This document shows, piece after piece, positions 1 through 11,700 of a DNA stretch of 64,000 bases. The notes under the pieces are model-generated. The model made no database searches. It was not told the DNA's origin and was given only the letters and a program-made list of their open reading frames with translations. The position numbers and the translations under genes are program-made. The stretch is from Malaya genurostris (taxonomy: Eukaryota; Arthropoda; Insecta; Diptera; Culicidae), in the NCBI RefSeq assembly GCF_030247185.1, contig NC_080571.1, forward strand, positions 106,103,128 through 106,167,127, read 5' to 3'. Each line of letters begins with the position of its first letter. Positions within the stretch are counted from its first letter, which is position 1.

Positions 1-2524
1 CTTTTAATGGAAGAACTCCCGCCAGAACTTCAAGACTCATTGTATGTGTCGAGTGCATGCAGCCTAAGGCAATTCGCAAACAACGGTACTGAATTCGCTC
101 AAGTTTGATAAAATGAGAGTTTGCAGCGGCACGAAAACAAACGCATCCATATTCCATCACTGAAAGTATCGTTGTTTGATACAATTTTATTAGATCTTGC
201 GGATGAGAACCCCACCAAGATCCTGTTATTGTTCGAAGAAAATTTACTCTTTGTTGGCATTTCGTTATCAGATACCTAATGTGTCCTCCCCACGTGCATT
301 TGGAATCGAACCACACCCCGAGGTATTTAAAAGTCAAAACCTGTTGGATCATTCTTCCCATCATATGAAGCTGAAGTTGCGCGGGATCATGCTTTCTTGA
401 AAAGACGACCAGCTCTGTTTTCTCCGCAGAGAATTCGATACCCAGATGAACAGCCCAAACGGACAATTTATCTAAGGTATCTTGCAATGGTTTTTGCAGA
501 TCAATAGCTTTAGATCCAGTAACTGAAACCACGCCATCATCTGCCAATTGCCTTAGTGTACATGGGGTTACGAGACAGCTGTCAATGTCGTTTACATAGA
601 AATTATACAGGAGCGGACTGAGGCATGAGCCTTGCGGGAGACCCATGTAGCTAATTCTGAATGTTGCCAAATCGCCATGTGAAAAATACATGCACTTCTC
701 TGACAAAAGGTTGTGCAAATAATTATTTATAACCGCTGGAAGTCCATGTTGGTGGAGCTTGTCTGAAAGAACATCAATGGAAACTGAATCAAATGCTCCT
801 TTAATGTCTAAAAATACAGATGCCATTTGTTGCTTTTGAGCGAAGGCAATTTGGATGTCAGACGAAAGTAATGCAAGGCAATCATTCGTCCCTTTATTTC
901 TACGGAAGCCAAACTGAGTATCTGACAACAAACCGTTCGTCTCGACCCAAGTGTCGAGACGTCGTAGAATAATTTTTTCGAACAATTTTCTGATGCAGGA
1001 CAACATCGCAATGGGTCTATATGAGTTGTGATTGGAAGCTGGTTTCCCCGGCTTTTGAATGGCGATAACTTTCACTTGTCTCCAGTCAGGCGGAACAATA
1101 TTTTGCTCAAGAAACTTGTTGAACAATTTCAACAAACGTCTTTTTGCGAGGTCGGGCAGATTCTTCACCAAGTTGAATTTAATTCTGTCCAACCCAGGGG
1201 CGTTATTGTTACAAGACAAGAGTGCTATAGAAAATTCCATCATTGAAAATGGGTTATTAATAAAACCATTATTTGGAGGAGATTCCCGTATAATGCTTTG
1301 CGTAGGAACAGAATCTGGGCAAACTTTCCTAGCAAAGTCAAATATCCATCGGTTCGAGTATTCATCACTCTCATTGCCCACGTTACGATTCCTCATTCGT
1401 CTGGCCGTGTTCCAAAGAGTGCTCATTGAGGTTTCTCTTGACAAACCTTCGACAAAATGTCTCCAATAGCTACATTTTTTGGCTCGAAGTATGCTCTTGT
1501 ACTTGGTTTCTAAAACCATAAGTTTTTCAAAATTCTGAGGAGTTCCTCCTCCCCGTTTTAGAAACGTCTTGCAAGCATTTTGTTTTGCGAGTTTAGCCTC
1601 TGAGCACTCTTTGTCCCACCAGGGGTTGGGAGGCCTTCTGTTAGTCGTTGGCCCAGGAAAGCGTTTAGTTTGGGATTGTTCTGCTGCCTCCAGAATCGAA
1701 CAAATGAGGAAGTCATATTCTTCAAGTGGAGGGAGCTCTTCCATTGAATTCAAAATACTAGAGATTCTACTTTGGTATTTAATCCAGTCGATATTTTTTG
1801 TCAAATCATATGGAATACTAGCTGAATTAGCAATACATTTGTTACAGCTAATTGAGATGATGATTGGTAAATGATCGCTACCGTGTAAATCAGGCAATAT
1901 TTTCCAGGTGCAATCTAGTCGAATTGATGTTGAGCAAAGAGATAGATCTAATGCACTTGGGCGTGCAGGAGGTCTTGGGATCCGTGTCATGCTACCCCTA
2001 TTTAATACCGTCATGCTAAAATTGTCACAAATGTTTTGTATTAAAGATGATCTGCTATCATTGTAAACGGAACCCCACATCATTCCGTGCGAATTTAAAT
2101 CCCCCAGAATCAATCGTGGAGCAGGAAGGGCTTCAACCATTTCATTAAGCTGTCGCTGTCCAACTTGTGCTTTTGGAGGAATATAAACCGAAGCTATGCA
2201 AATATCTTTGCCTTTAATGTTTATTTGGCAAGCAACAACTTCTATACTAGAAGTTGAAGGGATGTTTAATCTATAAAAGGAACAGCATTTCTTAATTCCC
2301 AAAAGCACTCCACCATACGGAGAGTCTCTATCGAGACGTATAATGTTAAAATCATTGAAATTTAAAGCTATGTTTGAAGTAAGCCATGTTTCGCATAAAG
2401 CAAATACATCACATTTTTGACTATGCAATAAAATTTTAAATGAATCAAGTTTTGGCATGATGCTTCGACAATTCCACTGCAGGACAGTGATTGTATCATT
2501 TGCGGCGGGTGATAAATTATCCAT
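1..2524 (-). CDS. ORF2 of I-like retrotransposon: AP endonuclease and reverse transcriptase, open, truncated by window edge
   Basis: I read the frame codon by codon from the ATG at 2524-2522 to base 2 and found no stop, giving 841 residues that run off the edge. It should nick the target DNA and copy the element RNA onto it. The N-terminal APE-type endonuclease shows WNCRS near residue 17, GDLNSHG at 141-147 and the catalytic SDH at 216-218. The RT domain shows FLDIKGAFD at 571-579 (first Asp of the triad), GLPQGSC at 628-634 and LADDG at 660-664 (paired catalytic Asp). A YLGVWFD motif follows near residue 745. RNase H is expected next but is not visible. The ATG overlaps the ORF1 stop by 8 bases, as in elements that reinitiate translation. 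An intact ORF2 suggests a young copy. The strand and domains are firm; the clade is less so. Confidence 0.93.
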   Translation of the reverse strand, partial: MDNLSPAANDTITVLQWNCRSIMPKLDSFKILLHSQKCDVFALCETWLTSNIALNFNDFNIIRLDRDSPYGGVLLGIKKCCSFYRLNIPSTSSIEVVACQINIKGKDICIASVYIPPKAQVGQRQLNEMVEALPAPRLILGDLNSHGMMWGSVYNDSRSSLIQNICDNFSMTVLNRGSMTRIPRPPARPSALDLSLCSTSIRLDCTWKILPDLHGSDHLPIIISISCNKCIANSASIPYDLTKNIDWIKYQSRISSILNSMEELPPLEEYDFLICSILEAAEQSQTKRFPGPTTNRRPPNPWWDKECSEAKLAKQNACKTFLKRGGGTPQNFEKLMVLETKYKSILRAKKCSYWRHFVEGLSRETSMSTLWNTARRMRNRNVGNESDEYSNRWIFDFARKVCPDSVPTQSIIRESPPNNGFINNPFSMMEFSIALLSCNNNAPGLDRIKFNLVKNLPDLAKRRLLKLFNKFLEQNIVPPDWRQVKVIAIQKPGKPASNHNSYRPIAMLSCIRKLFEKIILRRLDTWVETNGLLSDTQFGFRRNKGTNDCLALLSSDIQIAFAQKQQMASVFLDIKGAFDSVSIDVLSDKLHQHGLPAVINNYLHNLLSEKCMYFSHGDLATFRISYMGLPQGSCLSPLLYNFYVNDIDSCLVTPCTLRQLADDGVVSVTGSKAIDLQKPLQDTLDKLSVWAVHLGIEFSAEKTELVVFSRKHDPAQLQLHMMGRMIQQVLTFKYLGVWFDSKCTWGGHIRYLITKCQQRVNFLRTITGSWWGSHPQDLIKLYQTTILSVMEYGCVCFRAAANSHFIKLERIQYRCLRIALGCMHSTHTMSLEVLAGVLPLK

Positions 2525-3786
2525 CAAAAGATACAAAACCTGAGACAATTGGCCATTGAGCTGATAACTGCTTCAAAAAATTTCTAGCTATTGGAAGGAA
2601 TGCCATTATGAGGGTCTTTAAGGGTTCAGATATATTGAATGCTGAGAAAATCCATTCAACAATTTCCGAAAACTTCAGTAATCCTGTTGGTGGCTGTGAA
2701 ATGGAGCCCACAGGATTATTACCTTTTTCTGTGCTAGATCCTGGATTGATTTGTGAATTTGACAAACCAGGAGGCACAGTCGTTGGTTTTGACTTTTTTT
2801 GTTTAACACGGGGATCTTTTTTTGAAGATGAAACTTTAGGTTTTTTTTGGTAATTTGGAAGAAGACTTCTTTCTCTTAACTGACCCTTGGGTAGTGATAA
2901 ACGAATTACCTTCACTATTTTCGTCAGAGTCAGAGTCCTCTGTTTCCTCTAGATTTGAAAACCCGTTTTCGGTTTCCAAAGGGGGGACATCAATGACCGT
3001 TTTAAGCATTTCTGCATATGTGCGCTTAGACCGTGCTTTTAAAGAAAGCTTAATTTTGTCTTTGTGCACTTTAAATGCAGTGCATAATGAAATATCCTCA
3101 TGAGGACTTTCCCCACAATAAATACATTTTTCAATTTCCTTGTTGCAATCATTATCTTTATGAGGTCCTTCACACTTAATACATTTTGGTTTATTGCTAC
3201 AGTAAGTAGCTGTGTGTCCGAATTTTTTGCAGTTCGTACAATTCATTACATTTGGAACAAAAAGCCGAACAGGGAGGCGAATTTTATCGACATAGACATG
3301 GGACGGCAACGCAGATCCGGCAAATGTCACTCGAAACGAGTCTGATGGGCGATAAACTTTTTTTCCCTCTTCATAAACTACTGAGTACAGTTGTTTGCAC
3401 TCCAGTATTTTCACACCCTCAAGCATAAAGTTCTTGAAACGACCAACACCATGCTTGAGTAAATCATCTACCGAAAGACTCGCTTCGGTAACAACACCGT
3501 CAATTTCGACATCTTTGGAGGGTATGTAAACTTTATACTCTTTAATGAAATGTTCCGAAGAGACAATATCATTCGCGTGTTTCAAATTATTTACCACAAC
3601 ACGAATTTTATCGTTATTTACTTTTATGATCTCTTTGATTGAAGAGTATCGTGATGTCAAACCTTTAGAAATTTGGTAAATGTTTAATGGCTTTGATATA
3701 CGTCTAAAAAAGACTATCCAAGGCCCAGAAGAGCTCTCCTGATATTTTTTCGTTCGTGAAACCAACACTACACAGTACTCAATCAA
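2517..3786 (-). pseudogene. ORF1 of I-like element: Gag-like zinc-knuckle protein with a one-base frameshift
   Basis: Nucleic-acid-binding ORF1 of the element. The upstream frame (3786-2836, about 316 codons) carries three zinc knuckles: CTNCKKFGHTATYC at residues 183-196, CIKCEGPHKDNDC at 202-214 and a related C-x2-C-x4-H-x5-C at 221-235. At a run of eight A (minus strand, near 2843-2850) it stops with TAA. The other frame continues from the same point (2915-2517) with a basic, Lys/Pro-rich tail that ends beside the ORF2 start. One base gained or lost in the A run joins the halves, giving about 420 codons. No in-frame ATG lies between the upstream TAG at 3807-3805 and residue 121, so the true start is unknown: it may be lost, non-AUG or supplied by splicing. 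It could be simple decay or a slippery site. Confidence 0.8.
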
Positions 3787-4369
3787 AAGGAAAAGAAAAA
3801 ACTTCTACCTTGAAATTGTTGTCTATCTCCGTTGCACTGCCGTGTAGTTCCTCGTTGCTCTAGATGTTCTTGTTGGATGCTGATTGTTGGATGTGATGCT
3901 ACTGCTACCTGACATCCAGCACCACTCGATTTCCGATTTACTTTTGTCTTCGCCAGCTGCATACCTGCGTGTTGTATGGCAGTGGAAAGACCGAGTTGTC
4001 TTGTCTCCTTCTTCCTTGTGCTCCGCACCGATATGCTTCTGCACCGAAGTGCCTTTGCACTCTCCTGCTTCTGTGTGCCTTTGCACTCTTCTTCTTCAAT
4101 GTGCCTTTGCACTCTCCTGCTCAGCACTTGTGGCTGTATATTGTGGCCTGGGTAGAGCTTGGGAAACGCCCTTTGTTGTTTCCTTCACCAGCTTGGCCCA
4201 GCACTAGGACTCTCTTATGCAGCACGATTTTACGTTTTAACGGCTGCTGCCAACAGGTCTCTACCTGTAGTTCAACCGTTGTCGTATTTAACGCGTGTAA
4301 ACTAACCAGCGTTATTAAACTGTACGCTTCTATACACAACCTTCTCGGTTGAACGGCTATTACTGAATG
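3787..4369 (-). other. probable 5' leader of the I-like element
   Basis: This stretch between ORF1 and the mariner has no convincing gene. On the minus strand it holds three spaced copies of GAGTGCAAAGGCAC between about 4046 and 4120, so short frames here are probably leader repeats. Its distal end is uncertain by tens of bases. Confidence 0.45.
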
Positions 4370-5605
4370 GTAAAAATTCGTTTTTATTATTCAACATAAT
4401 TGCCATCAGAGGCGATACAGCGATTATAGCGATCTTCCAACTTTTCGATACCATTTTTGTAGTACGATTTGTCCTTTGCCTCAAAATAGGCCTCAGTTTC
4501 AGCGATTACCTCTTCATTGCTTCTAAATTTTTTACCAGCGAGCATTCTCTTGAGGTCTGAGAACAGGAAAAAGTCACTGGGGGCCAAATCTGGAGAATAC
4601 GGTGGATGAGGGAGCAATTCGAAGCCCAATTCGTTCAATTTCAGCACGGTTTTCATCGACTTGTGACACGGTGCATTGTCTTGATGAAACAAAACTTTTT
4701 TCTTCTTCAAATGAGGCCGTTTTTTTTTAAATTTCGTCCTTCAAACGCTCTAATAACGTTATATAATAGTCACTGTTGATGGTTTTTCCCTTTTCAAGGT
4801 AGTCGATGAAAATTATACCATGCGAATCCCAAAATACAGACGCCATAACCTTAACGGCCGATTGTTGAGTCTTTCCACGCTTTGGGTTCGGTTCATCGCG
4901 TGCAGTCCACTCAACTGACTGTCGATTGGACTCCGGAGTGAAGTGATGGAGCCATGTTTCGTCCATTGTTATATATCGACGAAAAAAATATTTATTTCGA
5001 TATAACAGCTCCAAACACTGCTCAGAATCATCAATTCGTTGTTGTTTTTGATCGATTGTGAGCTAACGTGGCACCCAAATTTTGTACAAAGCTTTCTCAT
5101 ATCCAAATAGTCGTGAATAATATGTCCAACACGTTCCTTTGATATCTTTAGGGTATCAGCTATCTCGATCAACTTCACTTTACGGTCATTGAAAATCATT
5201 TTGTGGATTTTTTTCACGTTTTCATCGGTAACAGCCTCTTTTGGACGTCCACTGCGTTCATCGTTTTCGGTGCTCATATGACCAGTACGAAATTTTGCAA
5301 ACCACTTACGAATTGTTGCTTCGCCCGGTGCAGAGTCTGGATAACACCCATGAAGCCATTTTTTGGTATCAGCGGCACTTTTTTTCATCAAAAAGTAGTG
5401 TTTCATCAACACACGAAATTCCTTTTTTTCTATTTTATCACAATAACGAAAGTAGCTTCACTCAAAATGCAATATCTCACAAACTAATAATCAGACAGCT
5501 GTCAAATTTGTACACGTATCTTTCGAAGATTGGTACTAACTGAAAATGGTAAAATTCTAGTGGCGCCCTCTCATAGAAACGATACGAACTTTTCAGCCGA
5601 TCTGT
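4370..5605 (-). mobile_element. mariner element (D,D34D type), one terminal repeat missing
   Basis: The high-coordinate TIR ends at 5605 beside TA (5606-5607) and matches the TIR of the copy at 31669-32548 (core CGGCTGAAAAGTTCGTATCG in element orientation). At the low end, similarity to that copy starts only near 4370. About 60 bp, including the other TIR, are missing where the I-like element begins. Probably the retrotransposon inserted here and the missing end lies on its far side. Confidence 0.85.
4387..5430 (-). pseudogene. mariner transposase, disrupted
   Basis: Cut-and-paste transposase relic, nearly full length. The N-terminal DNA-binding part (codons from about 5430) includes WFAKFRTGHMSTENDERSGR and the linker EIADTLKISKERV. 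The catalytic part shows MDETW (first Asp), HQDNAPCH (second Asp) and YSPDLAPSDFF, the last Asp 34 residues after the second, so D,D34D. Lesions: the start codon is ATA where the sister copy has ATG, a frameshift near 5076, and a frameshift with stop between 4710 and 4730. It ends in YNRCIASDGNYVE. All three catalytic Asp survive but in different frames, so the copy is inactive. Confidence 0.9.
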
Positions 5606-5607
5606 TA

Positions 5608-6481
5608 TTGATAAACCCGCAAAATAGGAACCTTTAATTTAACACGTGAAAGGCAATGGATATGAAAGGTTGTCGAAGAACTATTTATTTTTCCTGAAAA
5701 CTGATTTTTTAACAGAAAATATTTAGTTTTGTTCATTCTGTGTAGTGCGATCTAATACAAATGCATTGAAGCAGTGTAGCTAACTTTTTCATTAAAGAAT
5801 TTAAATTTACATTCAATAAATGTAAGCAATTTTTCATCGAACACTGGTGGAAAGTTGATCTAAACTGATATTTCATCTAAAAAATCAGGCTTAAAATTCG
5901 TTTGAGAATAAATTATTCGTTTTTATGCATTCCGTGCATACGCGCTACCATTTCGCCATTCTGAATCTTGTTCTAGTCACTCTAAAACGCCAGTCAAACA
6001 CAGTAGCACGAACATCGAACATGGTCTACATCCTGGCTTATCCATTATTGCTAAAAATAATTGTTTTAAACTCAATACTTCAAGCCACTTTGATAAACTG
6101 CTTGCACTGCAGATACAAATACATAGATCTCTGACATACGTACCAAATAAAATTTACGTAATACATAAATTACCAACACAAGTAAACTTAACATTTGAAA
6201 GACTTGGAAAACTTTTTTGAAAATCCAATTTATTTAAATAATCAGATTTTTACGAATTATCCATGTTTAACCCATTTTGTCTGAAGCAAGCGAAAGATTG
6301 ACTTAATATTTATTTCGAATTAACTCTTCATTGAATGATAACAAATTTGAAGTCTACATAAGAACTAACAATTTGCTAACAGTATGGTGCTATCTGCGGA
6401 CAGCAGCGAGGTACTCGATCATTGTCCCAATTAGTAGAAATAACACATGATCTGGGATTCCTTATTGCCAGATTCCTAATT
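5608..6481. other. AT-rich stretch with no recognised gene
   Basis: I see only short frames with no familiar motif and no recognised repeat. Confidence 0.5.
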
Positions 6482-6779
6482 ACGTCCCCTGTGAGCCGTG
6501 TTATAGAAGACTTATCTCTAAAACGCTCGGTCTTCGGAGTATCGAAATTCGTATTTCAACGTGATTACATATTTGAGTACTTTAGCGAAATACGAAAAAG
6601 GCAATGAGCACATTTTCATACTTAACAAATACGTCCCCTGTGAGCCGTGTTATAGAAGACTCATCTCTAAAACGCTCGGTCTTCGGAGTATCGAAATTCG
6701 TATTTCAACGTGATTACATATTTGAGTACTTTAGCGAAATACGAAAAAGGCAATGAGCACATTTTCATACTTAACAAAT
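6482..6779. repeat. 149-bp direct tandem duplication, two copies
   Basis: ACGTCCCCTGTGAGCCGTG starts at 6482 and again at 6631. The two 149-bp units run back to back to 6779. I saw one difference (GACTTATC versus GACTCATC). No coding sense is evident; this is a recent local duplication. Confidence 0.95.
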
Positions 6780-6784
6780 ACCCG

Positions 6785-6950
6785 CAAATCACAGTGGATG
6801 GGGTTCGGAATCCAAATCACCTAGGTTCGAAACCCAGTCGCTCGCTTTGTACACCACCATATCAAAGCGTTTTTTTTTATTGTTGCAAGTAATATCACCT
6901 AAAGGTATACTATCCCAAGCCATTTTTGCCCAGTCTATTTTTAGCTTATG
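6785..6950 (+). repeat. short interspersed repeat with tRNA-like B box
   Basis: GGTTCGAAACC near 6824 fits a pol III B box. The downstream part (AATATCACCTAAAGGTATAC and CTATTTTTAG) recurs after a similar motif at 47730-47895. Two diverged copies of one SINE-like family is the likely reading; the A box is weak. Confidence 0.5.
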
Positions 6951-7164
6951 CTCGCAACTTATTTGTTTTCAGTCATGTATTTTTAAAGCAAATCAATAAC
7001 TAATTATGCATTCCAGATTTGTTTTTGTTGTTAGAAAATGATTTCAAATTGAGAACAAGTTTTGTAATCAAGACGAGAAATTCTATATCTTATTTAGATT
7101 TTAGTTTGCATTCGTTGATAGCAGAAACAATTTTCTGTTTGATATCATCGAAATATTTTTTTTT

Positions 7165-8745
<1,581 letters not shown>

Positions 8746-11700
8746 CAGGTTTTCGCTTTCAATTTTGATTTTTTAACAGTTAACACGACCAAAACAAATT
8801 GTAATAAATGCGAACATCACAGCATCAAGTTTTCTATATGTTCTCACACTCTGCTCGGTATGCTTGTTCATTTCATCCAAATATAGATGAAATTGACGCC
8901 CGACATATGCTCCATATCTCCTGTCACATTCGAATATCACTCAAAGACATTTTTTTGCAACTGTTTATTGCAGTTCTTAGGATATTTTTTCATCTATCGC
9001 TCGCTACACGTCAACCAGAACCGGTTCGGGTTAAATTGGCGCTTTTTCCTTTCGGGTGTTGTCTCTTTTTCCGGTATGACTTCCGTCCGATGGCGAGACA
9101 GTTGTCTGCGATAATTTTTTTTGTTCTCTATCGTGTCGGGTTCGCATTTTTTGTTGTTGTTGATGGCATCCCAGGGTTGAGCTGTTTTCGGCAGCGGAAA
9201 ATTCGTCCGGGTGAACGGGATGTATTCTCGGCAATGTTCGCTCAACCACAATGAGGAAAAGTGGAGGCAAACACTGCTTGAATATTCAAATAAGTGAAAT
9301 TTGGAATCATCAGATGACAAGCAATTGCATGCTCATCATCAGCAGTATTGATAGTAAACCGTTGCTTTCATTCTTTTATTCCCTTTGTGACTCGAAAATT
9401 CAAAATGATAATTTAAGCAACCACTCAGTTGTGTTTTAAGTTACTTCAACTATGTTTGTTTTTATTGCTTCGAAACTTTCGTGCAGAGATGAACAAAATC
9501 ATGGCACAACTGTTCCATGCAGATAGGAGTAAAAAAACTTGGTTGATTTTTTTACATCACGCAGCTGTTTGGCGAACATCGTTTGAATTTTCTACCCGAC
9601 CCAACTTGTGATAACGTATGACGCTGACGAGACAGAAACTTGTTCTCTGGTAGATATGGCAGCTGCAGATTCACGTGATTGTATTTGCGAATTGTGTGCT
9701 TCCGTAGGGAATATATCAATAAGATTTGCAGAAAATTGAAAATTGAGAAAATCAAATTAAAACTTAGGTGATATGGGAGAATTTTGAAGTGAAAGGCTTT
9801 ATGAGCAGAAGCCATACTGATGACTCCCACATTTTTTCACCTTAGCATTAACACTCCAAATACCATGCCTGAAAAGAAGTTGGAACGGTAACTTCGAGCT
9901 GTCATAGCTCAGCTGTTTTTCAACGAATCTCAATAAATTTTACACACTCGAATTTTGTGAAGTGCGTAGATTGATTCAAAAACTTTGTAGGAGATGATAA
10001 TTGGTAAAGAAAAACCAATGAAAATTGATTTTTCCCGTTTCAAGTTTTTTTTCACGCGCCCAATATGCCTATTGCTTTTTTCTACCCTTTGATATCAACG
10101 TCGCATATAAAATATTGAAAACTTCAACTTTACCGAGTCATAACTTTGTTGTTAGCCAACCGATCTTCAAAATATTTTTCACCATTGGAAAGGTACTACT
10201 TCCAGAAATAAAATGCACTGAAAAAATGAAAAATAGGGTTGTCTACCCAAAGTTATAATGAAAACTGTAGATAAATGACCTAAGAAAAGGTGAGACTTTT
10301 TATAATGATCGTAAATATCTCGAAATTCAAAGCGATGACCTATATATTTTTACACATCATTCGATTGCTAGTGATACCAGATACAATTTTCGCTCAACTA
10401 CCATTCCTGCACAATCAGAAGAAAACATTAAAAAATCGATAAATTTATAAATATATATGAATATTTCATTTTTTTCACATTTTTTTTTATATAAGTCAAA
10501 AATTAAAGCGATGATATGTACATTTTTTTGATTCAAAATATTGGAATCATTACTAGAAACAATGTATTGATGATCAAAATTATATATCCGTTCAAAGAAT
10601 CTCAAGAAATTTGGTACAAATACAGAGAATTTCTATTATTGGGAAAATTTTGCCAAACAAAATCAAATCAAAACTTTTAAATTTTATGACATTAATTTTT
10701 TTATTATTTTAGTTAGAAATTTATTATGAACAAAATTTACAAAAAAAACGAAACTTGGATTTCACTGAAAATTTTAAAAAATTTAGTAAATAACCTAAAT
10801 CTCCAAAAATAGTTATGTTCTTGTACTTAACAAAAGATCTAAACAATTTTTATGCACAACCCAAACGCAATTGATAACTACTAAAATTCTGATTTTGTTT
10901 TAGGTTTGCCGTAGATTCTCAAAAAATTGGTAGAAGACCGGAAATTTCAAAATTTCTGATATATATTGCGTTCCAACGTTTCTGCAAATCAAAGTGAAAA
11001 TATTGGAATCCGTGTTGAGTTCATCTGTTTCAAAGTGACATAGAATTTGTTTGTTATTAATAAAATAAATTTTGTGACAACACAAAAATTTTAAATTATT
11101 CCAATGACTTTATACAATAAGAAATAGAACGTAAAATTATATGAATTCCATATACTAACCCATGGCAAAAGGAGCCAACTACAATTGAAAAAAAAAATTT
11201 TTTTGCTTGATTTTTGTTTTACAAGCAATTAAAAACAAAAACATATACCTTAAATTTTCCGCTATCCTAGACGACATCAATTATAATCGATAGAATATTA
11301 AAATTTAAATATCGCAAACTAAGAATTATTTCGGAACGTATAGAATTCGAAAATTCTATTAGTAAACAATTCAGAAAAAGTAGAATTCCGAATTTAGCAC
11401 AAAAAATTACACGAAATTAAGTAAAACTTGTTTTTATCCACCTAGTTGTGTAATGATACCTTTCTCATATCTCTCTTATTCTCATATAAAAAATGTATTC
11501 TTCAAACAGTTTTGTTTGATTTTTGAAAAACATGAAAGCTAGTGCATGAACTAGTGTAACCTACAAACTGAAACAGTTCTCAAATCGGTTAGGCCATCTT
11601 TCTCAGTCAAGTGAGTTCCACTATTTCAGGTACTTATGAAACTGGAATCGCCCCGAATATTGGCTTTGCAGCAGCCTTTGCAATTAGCACCATCCAACCA

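Larger units (their letters stand above)
1..4369 (-). mobile_element. I-like non-LTR retrotransposon, 3' end outside the window
   Basis: Minus-strand element in the order leader, ORF1 (zinc-knuckle Gag-like), ORF2 (endonuclease and RT). The 3' part, where I-type elements carry RNase H, the 3' UTR and the tail, lies beyond the left edge. The 5' boundary near 4369 is inferred from the point where the adjoining mariner stops matching its sister copy at 31669-32548. RT motifs GLPQGSC and LADDG suit the I/Loner-like part of the Jockey-I assemblage. That clade call is from memory of motif style and is tentative. Confidence 0.8.

Noticed and set aside
3884..4352. Plus-strand frames rich in Cys/Leu over the retrotransposon leader
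   Set aside because: Antisense shadows of a leader with short internal repeats.
6482..6779. CRISPR-like or satellite array
   Set aside because: Only two direct units without spacers, in a eukaryotic setting.
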